Source: an uncultured Coprococcus sp. (GTDB taxonomy: Bacteria; Bacillota_A; Clostridia; Lachnospirales; Lachnospiraceae). Taken from it: a stretch of 29,168 bases of DNA. Location of the stretch: NCBI GenBank assembly GCA_900767685.1, contig CAAGAB010000080.1:1-29168 (forward strand). The letters run 5' to 3'. How positions within the stretch are numbered: the first letter of the stretch is position 1; every line of letters starts with the position of its first letter. Under the pieces are notes generated by a model, which made no database searches, had not been told where the DNA came from, and worked only from the letters and a program-made list of their open reading frames with translations. This document shows positions 1-7,519 of the stretch, one piece after another. Position numbers and translations under genes: made by a program.

Positions 1-20
1 ACACGACGCTCTTCCGATCT
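1..20 (+). other. Illumina sequencing adapter remnant
   Basis: The first 20 bases are identical to the 3' end of the Illumina TruSeq read-1 adapter (ends GCTCTTCCGATCT). They are not genomic. The contig therefore stops artificially inside the CRISPR array, and everything to the left is missing. Confidence 0.97.
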
Positions 21-1255
21 GATCTGCGATATATTCGCTATACATTTACATTCCACTATGTTTCTATTAAATCTGAGATTTTTAAATTGCTCCGCTGTCT
101 TGATCTCGGTATTTAAATTCCACTATGTTTCTATTAAATCTGTCGCTCAACTTGCAGTAATGAACAAGCGGTTTAGTATTTACATTCCACTATGTTTCTA
201 TTAAATCATAAATACATCAAAAGAAAGGACGCCGAGCAGATATTTACATTCCACTATGTTTCTATTAAATCGGAGCTCCTGGTACTGATACCGGTGCTTT
301 ATATCTTATTTACATTCCACTATGTTTCTATTAAATCTCTGACTTACGTGTGGGGCATGGATAGCACTGAGCAGATTTACATTCCACTATGTTTCTATTA
401 AATCAACTATGCCATGTTTAGATATATGTACCCTCAAAAATTTACATTCCACTATGTTTCTATTAAATCGACGCTGTTAGTATTTCAAAGTCCGTTGTAA
501 AAGCATTTACATTCCACTATGTTTCTATTAAATCCATTCACATGGTCACGGCATACCGTAACAAGGTCTTATTTACATTCCACTATGTTTCTATTAAATC
601 TGAGCGTGATTTTTATGAAAGTTTCGTGTGAAACTTTATTTACATTCCACTATGTTTCTATTAAATTTCGATTTCGCATTCATTCTCAGGTGCTTATATA
701 CATTTACATTCCACTATGTTTCTATTAAATTGCAATATACTTTACAAATACGTTAAGTAATTTAAGATTTACATTCCACTATGTTTCTATTAAATTTTCA
801 TATGCGTCTAGTACATTTTCTACGACATATATTTACATTCCACTATGTTTCTATTAAATTGGATATACATGATAACCGCTTATCGCAACAAGGTGTTATT
901 TACATTCCACTATGTTTCTATTAAATTAAATCTAACTCGTCAGAATATGTTAAGCGTATAACATTTACATTCCACTATGTTTCTATTAAATTAAAGGCTT
1001 TGCCGTGCCTTGACAGGTTGCGTGCTGATTTACATTCCACTATGTTTCTATTAAATTGGACACAGCAGAAACAGCACAGAATAATACTAAATTCAATTTA
1101 CATTCCACTATGTTTCTATTAAATTCACGGAAGGCTACTGCGTACCGTCTTAGAACGTGATTTACATTCCACTATGTTTCTATTAAATTAGAGCAGGATG
1201 TGACAATCTTTGTTTTTGATGAGGTATTTACATTCCACTATGTTTCTATTAAATT
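21..1255 (-). CRISPR. Type I-B CRISPR array, 19 repeats, truncated at the leader-distal end
   Basis: Nineteen near-identical repeats start at 44, 111, 178, 242, 308, 375, 440, 505, 571, 638, 702, 767, 831, 898, 963, 1028, 1096, 1160 and 1226. Each has a 29-base invariant core plus a thirtieth base that is C after repeats 1-9 and T after repeats 10-19. Spacers are 34-38 nt. Bases 21-43 are a partial nineteenth spacer cut by the adapter. Only repeat 2 differs in its core (C to A at 116). Read on the minus strand the repeat ends AGTGGAATGTAAAT. That closely resembles the C. difficile type I-B repeat end (GTGGTATGTAAAT), giving the crRNA 5' handle ATGTAAAT. Transcription is therefore leftward, away from cas2, with the newest spacer at 1190-1225. 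The repeat folds as a short ACAT/ATGT stem around AGTGGA. Confidence 0.98.
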
Positions 1256-1432
1256 CCGCACCGCAACGCGCTATAATTTATCAAGTCTATAAAGTGATTT
1301 TTTGTCGCCCCATCATCATGCAATGCTAAATCATACATACACATCACCAGCTTTCTTTATTCTCCGCATAAACACTAGATTGTCGATGTCTCCGTAATTT
1401 TACAACATTTCAGGTCGACAATGCCCTAGGCA
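1256..1432 (-). promoter_or_regulatory. CRISPR leader between cas2 and the first repeat
   Basis: This 177-base non-coding stretch lies between the cas2 stop codon and the leader-proximal repeat, where an I-B leader is expected for a minus-strand array. It contains an 8-bp inverted repeat, ATTGTCGA (1379-1386) and TCGACAAT (1415-1422), and a small ATGCC/GGCAT stem just after cas2. I could not recognise a strong -35/-10 pair. The leader role is inferred from position and repeat orientation. Confidence 0.75.
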
Positions 1433-1711
1433 TCAAATAAAAAAACTAGTTGCATCATCTTTAACTCCCCAGAATTCTTTGTCCAGCCATCTTTCCTGAC
1501 GACTTTTAAATATGATCACCGAATCCTGTTGCTTATCAATATACTCATCCAATTCTCTCTGCAGCTTTACAAGTTGCACCTTTGAAATTTCACCTTCAAA
1601 TACTGAATTTTGAATATGTGTCAGGTACTTCTTGCATATCTTGAATACATGTGACCATCGTTTCCGACCATTATCATCTAAGCTAATATCGTATACCAGT
1701 ACAACATACAT
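1433..1711 (-). CDS. cas2: CRISPR-associated endonuclease Cas2
   Basis: This 92-residue protein starts MYVVLVYDIS, the ferredoxin-like first strand and metal-site Asp typical of Cas2, and its length is normal for the family. Cas2 dimers bridge two Cas1 dimers in the spacer integrase. The ATG at 1711 lies 4 bases after the cas1 stop, with a GGTGGTG ribosome site inside the cas1 end, so it is the last gene of the cas operon and is probably coupled to cas1. The CRISPR leader follows directly. Identification rests on motif, size and position. Confidence 0.96.
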   Translation of the reverse strand: MYVVLVYDISLDDNGRKRWSHVFKICKKYLTHIQNSVFEGEISKVQLVKLQRELDEYIDKQQDSVIIFKSRQERWLDKEFWGVKDDATSFFI

Positions 1712-1714
1712 TTT

Positions 1715-2707
1715 TCACCACCATATTTTAAATCCTTCATACTTTTTTTCTCCAATTAAATGCTTTATCAATTTATAAGCCTCAAGTCTCATCAAATACT
1801 GATACGACACCTGGCGACCTAATTCTTTATGCATAATTGTTTTTTTCAGGTTCTTTTCCAATTCTTGAGCAATGAGCCTTGAACTCTCCTTTTTCAAATG
1901 TAAAAAGTTAAGTTCCTTTGTAAAACTATCTTCTGTAATCTGACGTCTGTTCAATAAGGAAAATATTAATCTGTCACCTATAAGTGGCTTAAATACCTCT
2001 GATATATCAAGGCACAGTGAAAATCTTCTTACACCCGGTTCATGCAAATAGCTTATAGTTGGATTTAACTGAGTTTTATATATTTCACTCAATACCTTTG
2101 AATATATAAGCGAGTTTACATATGAAATCAACGAATTTATCATATTATCCGGTGGATGCATGACTCTTTTATCAAAGTTAATCTCCTGGTCGACTATAAC
2201 ATTCCATGCAGAATAATAACTTTTTCTTATATTTCCCTCTATTCCCATCAGTTCTTCAATCGTATTAGATCTGCCAATTTCTCTTCTCAAACTATCAATT
2301 TCTCTCATCTGTTGAGAAACATCTTTCCCACGTCCATTATAATACCTCAGATTTCTGTATATATTATCAGCCGCTGCCTCAATAAATTTGTGGGCTATAA
2401 CCATGCGTTTTGTATAATTAGTATAATGTTCTACCTGTTTCACAAGCAAATTTCCTGCAAGCAACTGTTCTCTCGGATAAAAACTGCCTGTATAGAAATT
2501 ATAATAATTAAAAAAATGAATCGGTATTCCATATTGCGATATGTATGTCAGAAAAGTTGTATTGAATGACATTTCTGACATAATATATATATCATCTATA
2601 CGCTCAATCGGAATATCCCGCTTTTCTCCATCATACGATGTAAATCTTAATGTGTTGTCTTTACGTTTAAGATCCCCATCATTATATACATAAAAACTTT
2701 GTCCCAT
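1715..2707 (-). CDS. cas1: CRISPR-associated integrase Cas1 (type I-B)
   Basis: This is the 330-residue spacer integrase. The chosen start is the ATG at 2707, preceded by AGGGGGGAT; the protein then begins MGQSFYVYNDGDLKRKDNT, the usual type I-B Cas1 opening. A longer in-frame extension upstream would run through the end of cas4 and is rejected. The metal-binding triad is visible as Glu157 (GIEGNIRKSYY), His222 (YLHEPG) and Asp234 (LDISEVFKP), so the enzyme looks intact. Cas1 forms the integrase with Cas2, with Cas4 helping to select PAM-containing spacers. It lies 10 bases after cas4 and 3 bases before cas2. Confidence 0.97.
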   Translation of the reverse strand: MGQSFYVYNDGDLKRKDNTLRFTSYDGEKRDIPIERIDDIYIMSEMSFNTTFLTYISQYGIPIHFFNYYNFYTGSFYPREQLLAGNLLVKQVEHYTNYTKRMVIAHKFIEAAADNIYRNLRYYNGRGKDVSQQMREIDSLRREIGRSNTIEELMGIEGNIRKSYYSAWNVIVDQEINFDKRVMHPPDNMINSLISYVNSLIYSKVLSEIYKTQLNPTISYLHEPGVRRFSLCLDISEVFKPLIGDRLIFSLLNRRQITEDSFTKELNFLHLKKESSRLIAQELEKNLKKTIMHKELGRQVSYQYLMRLEAYKLIKHLIGEKKYEGFKIWW

Positions 2708-2717
2708 AAAATCCCCC

Positions 2718-3212
2718 CTAAATAAAACAGAGATCATGATATGCACACTTAGTACAGATTTTTTTCTCTTCAAAAACAGGTGGAAATTCTCCTTCGGCAA
2801 TTATGTCTATCTCTTTTAAAATACTGTCCAACTCAGTTTTGTCGCTATCGCTCAGCTCCACAACAAGAGTTTTCTTTATCAAAGGATAATCAATTTTGGC
2901 CTTAAGATTACTTACCCCTCTTTTCTCTAAATAATATAAGTAATATTTAATCTGCCATATTCCGGCTTCCTCAATCGCCCTGCTCTTTTTTATCTCGTGT
3001 AATTCATTATGGTCTTTTATAAAATCAATATTAATAATATTGTCTATATTTATATGTTTCTCGTCGCGTTTATAGCTCTCCTCATCCAGCAGTTTTCCGA
3101 GTTGAACATTCTCATTATCTCCTTCCATCTGTATCTCATTACTGAAATACCATAACTTTCTTTTACACACAAAGTAATAATAGACCATAACACCTGTGAT
3201 ACGATTCTCCAT
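2718..3212 (-). CDS. cas4: CRISPR-associated exonuclease Cas4
   Basis: This 164-residue RecB-like protein processes prespacers to the right PAM and length. It opens MENRITGVMVYYYFVCKRKLWYF with the first iron-sulfur Cys at 16. The other three cluster cysteines are in CTKCAYHDLC at 153, 156 and 162. A RecB-type Glu-x-Lys (HEIKKSR) lies in the middle. The ATG at 3212 sits 8 bases after AGGAGG; an in-frame GTG at 3218 is only 2 bases from that site and is less likely. It lies directly between cas3 and cas1. Function is assigned from family knowledge. Confidence 0.95.
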   Translation of the reverse strand: MENRITGVMVYYYFVCKRKLWYFSNEIQMEGDNENVQLGKLLDEESYKRDEKHINIDNIINIDFIKDHNELHEIKKSRAIEEAGIWQIKYYLYYLEKRGVSNLKAKIDYPLIKKTLVVELSDSDKTELDSILKEIDIIAEGEFPPVFEEKKICTKCAYHDLCFI

Positions 3213-3224
3213 ATACACATCCTC

Positions 3225-5612
3225 CTACAGGAAATTATCCTCGTCATTTTTATTGAACAGATCCAGACCTACTCCTGTGCCCGTTTCCTCATCAAATTCA
3301 TAACGCATCGATGTTCTATGAATATTTGTACCTTCAATACATGTATCTATACCTTCCACACCATATTTGCTCGAATACAGATTAAGACTTAGTGTCCTGT
3401 CTAATATGTCTGATCTTATCAACTGCCTGATTTCTCTATCAACTCGCGGCGTTTGCAATAACTCTATCTCTTTTTCTATAATATCGCAGCTATTATAATA
3501 TTCATCATCAGGAATAAGTGTAATACTGTTTATTTCTCTGAAATCATAATCCACATCTTTCTTGCTCTTGTAATCAAGCGGTTTCAAGTTTTCAAATTTA
3601 TCTAGATTTTTCTTTATTGTATCAAAGTACCATGAACCTTTTATCGCATTAATATCATATACCTCATTTATATAGTTTCTTTTGTCTGTCTCTGACATCA
3701 ACTTCCCATCATATCTTCGCAAAGTCTCCACTGATCGATCATATATAACCCTATCATATATTCCTCTCTTCTTATCATTCCTTACACCTGAGTTATTTAC
3801 ATATACATATACATTAGGCTGATCCGTACTTTTATACCCAGCTCTATTGCATCGTCCCATTCTCTGTAATAGACTATCCGCAGTTGCCATCTCAGTGAAA
3901 AGTACATCAAAATCTATATCAAGACTGGCCTCTACTATCTGTGTTGTTATCCAGATTCCTATTGCGGATTCATCTTTGGAGAAATCCATTATTTTATTTT
4001 CCAGTATCCTTCTATGTCTGTTTATATATCTTGAATGGAGAAGATCACAGCACATTCCGCTTCCTATGATATCCATATATAATTTCTGTGCTTTTGTAAC
4101 TGTATTACAAATTACAAGAACCTTTTTCTGCTGCCCCTCTTCAACGATCTTATCAATGTCTAAATCTCCATTCACCATCTTTATACGATGTCTGTCATTC
4201 CTAGCACATGCCGAGAAATCCTGATATACATAATCCCTGTCTTCCAATAAGCCATGTTCTTTCATAAAATGCGACATAACCGGTGGAAATGTAGCCGTTA
4301 TAATTGCAAATTTTCCACCCATCATGTTTATCTCTTTAAGTCCGTATATCAGTGCCGCAACTATCTTGGGTGAATACGCCTGTATCTCATCGATTATGAG
4401 TTTTGAATACTTCAATGTTGCCGCAAATACTTCTGTGCCAGGGAATTTATACACAAATTTCAATAGCTGATCAACAGTACACACTGTAAGAGGATATGCA
4501 AGTAGTTTTGCTCGCTCATACCGTTTCTGCTGATCACCAATAGTATCTGAATTGCTGCTTGAGTAATAACTCAGACTGTTTGAATGAAGTATAGCTGTAT
4601 TTTCAAATTCGTATTTATATTTAATCCTCTCATATATCGCATTTGCCGATACCCTAAGTGGCAATGTATAAAACCCCTTATCGCCGTTCAGCCAGAGTAA
4701 TGCTGCTTCTGTCTTGCCTGAACCTGTAGGTGCTATCATCACGACATTTTTGTCAGAATTAGCTTTCATGTATTCCTGGGCCGGTCGAAGAGATCCCTGC
4801 ATCTTCGTCTCTATATTTTTGCATAACTTCTTTTCAAAAATATCAACACCTAGCTCTGCTTCCTCATATCCGGAACTAACCGTCCAATCGAACTTATTCA
4901 ACATGCCTTTAACGAGCATATATTCACACCACACATCTTGGGGTGGTTTAATATATTTAACCAAAACATCATGCCCCTCTGAGAATAACAAAAAGTTCCT
5001 GTTATCTATTATAAGTTCGATTTCCTTATCCAGATATGCTCTAATCTCATTTAAATACCATCTCTCAGCATATCTTTCAATATCATCGATAGTATATATA
5101 TCATCTCTATCATGATGATAATATATAGAAGAAACCAAAATTATAAAATCATCCTCCATATAGCCCATGTTGTTTTCAATCATTTCTTCAGCTATATCTT
5201 CTTCGTCAAAACTTAACGCACTAAAAAAACCATGTGGTATCTGTTGCACATCACCAGCTACGTGAATATCCGGATTTACCACGGACTGAAACACTAAATT
5301 TGCTTTACCAACATCATGCCATTCACAAGCCTTCATGATCAGATACTTTTCCTTGTCAGAAAAATGTGTACCATATACCACAAAGAATTTTTCTGCACAT
5401 TTCAAAATTTCATTTGTATGTGCTGCCAATGTTTTGTGCTCACCATTATAAACTTGCATGTTAATGTCTTCCAAATACTTTTTTAACTTATATACAAGCT
5501 CTGAATTATCTCCCCCTTTGTATTCATTTATCAATGCACTCGTGCCTGCTATAATTTTATCAACTTTATCTTTAGGCATTTGTTTATCAATAGATTTTGC
5601 ATAATATTCCAT
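3225..5612 (-). CDS. cas3: CRISPR-associated nuclease-helicase Cas3
   Basis: This 795-residue protein is the target-degrading effector recruited by Cascade. An N-terminal HD nuclease shows HTNEIL near residue 65, the HD pair in CEWHDVGKA (His99/Asp100), an HGFF motif and YYHHDRDD. The helicase follows: Walker A APTGSGKT (294-301), Walker B DEIQ (408-411), TATFP, and motif VI QRMGRCNR (583-590). All expected motifs are intact. The ATG at 5612 is preceded by GGGGGGAGAG; an ATG at 5627 lies inside that ribosome site and is rejected. It follows cas5 after a gap that contains a CRISPR-repeat-like element. Confidence 0.97.
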   Translation of the reverse strand: MEYYAKSIDKQMPKDKVDKIIAGTSALINEYKGGDNSELVYKLKKYLEDINMQVYNGEHKTLAAHTNEILKCAEKFFVVYGTHFSDKEKYLIMKACEWHDVGKANLVFQSVVNPDIHVAGDVQQIPHGFFSALSFDEEDIAEEMIENNMGYMEDDFIILVSSIYYHHDRDDIYTIDDIERYAERWYLNEIRAYLDKEIELIIDNRNFLLFSEGHDVLVKYIKPPQDVWCEYMLVKGMLNKFDWTVSSGYEEAELGVDIFEKKLCKNIETKMQGSLRPAQEYMKANSDKNVVMIAPTGSGKTEAALLWLNGDKGFYTLPLRVSANAIYERIKYKYEFENTAILHSNSLSYYSSSNSDTIGDQQKRYERAKLLAYPLTVCTVDQLLKFVYKFPGTEVFAATLKYSKLIIDEIQAYSPKIVAALIYGLKEINMMGGKFAIITATFPPVMSHFMKEHGLLEDRDYVYQDFSACARNDRHRIKMVNGDLDIDKIVEEGQQKKVLVICNTVTKAQKLYMDIIGSGMCCDLLHSRYINRHRRILENKIMDFSKDESAIGIWITTQIVEASLDIDFDVLFTEMATADSLLQRMGRCNRAGYKSTDQPNVYVYVNNSGVRNDKKRGIYDRVIYDRSVETLRRYDGKLMSETDKRNYINEVYDINAIKGSWYFDTIKKNLDKFENLKPLDYKSKKDVDYDFREINSITLIPDDEYYNSCDIIEKEIELLQTPRVDREIRQLIRSDILDRTLSLNLYSSKYGVEGIDTCIEGTNIHRTSMRYEFDEETGTGVGLDLFNKNDEDNFL

Positions 5613-5625
5613 GTTCTCTCCCCCC

Positions 5626-5654
5626 ATAATTTATCCACTATGTAACTATTAACC
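5626..5654 (-). repeat. Solitary degenerate CRISPR repeat in the cas5-cas3 gap
   Basis: Read on the minus strand (the cas mRNA sense), the core TTAATAGTTACATAGTGGA (5634-5652) matches the array repeat at 17 of 19 positions, with both mismatches adjacent. The last third of the repeat, including the crRNA handle, is not conserved. A CATA/TATG stem can still form. It fills most of the 51-base gap between the cas5 stop and the cas3 start. It could be a Cas6 cleavage or binding site in the operon mRNA, or a relic. The match is seen directly; the role is inferred. Confidence 0.7.
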
Positions 5655-5663
5655 ATGGCATCT

Positions 5664-6365
5664 CTATGCTAACGCCACAGCATCCCCCATATCATCAACA
5701 TACATTTTTCTAAACGGAGTTCCCTTAGTCATAATGTGCACTCTGACTCTGCCACCGTCTTTTTTCCATCGCCGTAATCCCTGTTTTGTAATCTCATACT
5801 CTTTATTAAGTGTATACACTGTACCTGCCCTGTCTCTACTTACAGGTACATAGATATCATTATTGAATTTGCCTCTTATCTTTTCACTCAACGTAACTTC
5901 CCTGACTGACTGTATATCCAGCAAATCCTCATATCTTCCAAGCGAAGGATATACGACTGGATTATTTAGTCCTTCTAACACCCTATCATAGTCTTTCTCC
6001 TCAGGAACTATATGAATGATCATTCTGCTATTACATATCAATTCTACATGAGCTATGCCTTTAAATGCTCCATATTTTTTATCACCCTCATCAATACAGA
6101 TATTATGACGTCCTGCCTCATACTTTGAGTCCATAGAAAATGAATATCTTGTATATAGTTCCGACACAGATCCAGAGTTCGTTCCCTGAATACTTACTTT
6201 CATTGGATGATACTCTTTGAAACCACATACAGCATGTACCATTCCAATAACCGTTGAATATGGAGGCATAGGATACGACTCTTTGATGATAAAACTACTA
6301 GGTTTCCTGTAATTGGCCGTACTCTGATAACATTCAATCCTAATTGCTCTCTCCATAATATTCAT
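5664..6365 (-). CDS. cas5: Cascade subunit Cas5 (type I-B, Cas5t-like)
   Basis: This protein of about 233 residues caps the crRNA 5' handle in Cascade. Near the start it has AIRIECYQSTANYRKP and ESYPMPPYSTVIGMVHAVCG, hallmark Cas5 segments of the Tneap-type I-B system. The ATG at 6365 has AAGGA five bases upstream; ATG 6356 fits the family's usual short N-terminus but is 14 bases from that site, and a TTG at 6368 is also possible. The gene start overlaps the cas7 end by about 26 bases, so translation is probably coupled. No defect is seen. Confidence 0.94.
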   Translation of the reverse strand: MNIMERAIRIECYQSTANYRKPSSFIIKESYPMPPYSTVIGMVHAVCGFKEYHPMKVSIQGTNSGSVSELYTRYSFSMDSKYEAGRHNICIDEGDKKYGAFKGIAHVELICNSRMIIHIVPEEKDYDRVLEGLNNPVVYPSLGRYEDLLDIQSVREVTLSEKIRGKFNNDIYVPVSRDRAGTVYTLNKEYEITKQGLRRWKKDGGRVRVHIMTKGTPFRKMYVDDMGDAVALA

Positions 6366-7218
6366 CAACTTCCTTCTTTAAATGAGTAAATACTTCCGCT
6401 ACCGTAACTGCATTGATCGTATCTTTTATCTCTTTATCATTTGTGAATATACCACTCATCACGCCTGTCATCGTGTTGTCTTTTACATCATCATTGCTAT
6501 TGATTACTTCAGATATCAGCCCAACATTCAGGCGAGAATCTTCTACAACAATCCTGTTCTCAAAGAATGGGTTCTTTCTTGAATATCTTCCACCAACCAC
6601 AAACACAGGACTCAGATTCTCTCTTCTTCCTTTTATATCTCTATAAAGGAACATCACTGTGTCCAGGAATTTCTTAACTCTGTCCGCCTTCTCCTCAGAA
6701 GGGATATTTATATCTCCATCAACACCGATCCTATCCAGATCTATTGTTATTGTATATGTATACAAAGATCTGTGGATTTCACTCTGTGCTATACCATTTT
6801 CAAGATTCTGTCTCCTTGCAAGTCCCATATTAGTAAGGAACTCTAGATCACTTTTATATGGTTCAAGTGCAACGGCATTACTTAGCCTTACAACTGCACT
6901 TCTTGTCATGGCACCTCCCTTTTTATCATCCTCCTTTGAACTGGTCTTCATATAACCAAAAAGATCTATTTCAGGATAATCCACTATACTTGCTGATGGA
7001 GCAAACTGTACAACCCCACTTTTTCCATCAACCGGAGTTGTATCCCATCCAAGCTGCTGTATCATGTTGTATCGGAGTGCCTGCCTTGAAATATATGAAT
7101 ACTGCTCATAATTTCCCCTTGTCATCTTTTTTAATGTACTGATGTTTCCTACACCCTCACCATAATTTGCACTCTCGGCAAGGAATACCATTGTAATTGT
7201 TAAACCATTTCTACTCAT
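6340..7218 (-). CDS. cas7: Cascade backbone subunit Cas7 (Cst2/DevR family)
   Basis: This 292-residue protein forms the helical backbone that binds crRNA. It opens MSRNGLTITMVFLAESANYGEG, which matches the Cst2/DevR type of Cas7, and contains a conserved early segment (ISRQALRYNMIQQLGW). The ATG at 7218 is preceded by AAGGAGGAG at good spacing; an upstream start rich in arginine lies within the ribosome site and is rejected. The first 8 bases overlap the end of cas8, and its own 3' end overlaps cas5, so cas8-cas7-cas5 form a tightly coupled unit. Confidence 0.95.
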   Translation of the reverse strand: MSRNGLTITMVFLAESANYGEGVGNISTLKKMTRGNYEQYSYISRQALRYNMIQQLGWDTTPVDGKSGVVQFAPSASIVDYPEIDLFGYMKTSSKEDDKKGGAMTRSAVVRLSNAVALEPYKSDLEFLTNMGLARRQNLENGIAQSEIHRSLYTYTITIDLDRIGVDGDINIPSEEKADRVKKFLDTVMFLYRDIKGRRENLSPVFVVGGRYSRKNPFFENRIVVEDSRLNVGLISEVINSNDDVKDNTMTGVMSGIFTNDKEIKDTINAVTVAEVFTHLKKEVDEYYGESN

Positions 7219-7519
7219 TAATGATCTCCTCCTTCTTCTCATAATGACTACCCTGTAATCCTAATAAAAACGCATAGCCATATTCTTTAAACCTGTTCTG
7301 ATCTCCAAGACACTCTATAAACTCATTAGGTACCTGTAACTTTGTGGAACAATATACTCTTAATACAATTTCCATAAATTTATTTGCATTTCCCACAGAC
7401 AATGCATTTAACAGCTGATACACAGTTCCTCTTATACACGAATCATCTGTAGTACCTTTTGCCAAAAGCAACGCTTTACGCAATTCGTAACCACGATCTC
7501 TCACACTGTATCGACCCAT
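7211..7519 (-). CDS. cas11: Probable internally translated Cas11 small subunit
   Basis: Inside cas8, in the same frame, an ATG at 7519 (Met460 of Cas8) is preceded by AAAAAAGGAGGAATAATA, a near-perfect Shine-Dalgarno with 7-base spacing. It would give a 102-residue, largely helical protein that starts MGRYSVRDRGYELRKALLLAKG and shares the Cas8 C-terminus. In type I-B, I-C and I-D systems the Cascade small subunit Cas11 is known to be made from internal starts in the large-subunit gene. No separate small-subunit gene exists in this operon. The site is seen directly; production of the protein is inferred. Confidence 0.75.
   Translation of the reverse strand: MGRYSVRDRGYELRKALLLAKGTTDDSCIRGTVYQLLNALSVGNANKFMEIVLRVYCSTKLQVPNEFIECLGDQNRFKEYGYAFLLGLQGSHYEKKEEIINE

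Noticed and set aside
192..728. Two 69-codon open frames in the array
   Set aside because: They are translations of repeats and spacers, with no ribosome sites.
44..1255. Plus-strand transcription of the array with repeat 5'-ATTTACATTCC...
   Set aside because: The minus-strand repeat end resembles the C. difficile I-B repeat, the repeat-base dimorphism and leader position agree with leftward transcription, and the upstream degenerate repeat keeps the minus-sense handle beside its spacer segment.
2708..2800. Longer Cas1 with a 31-residue N-terminal extension
   Set aside because: The extension runs through the cas4 3' end, lacks a ribosome site, and differs from the usual Cas1 N-terminus that begins at 2707.
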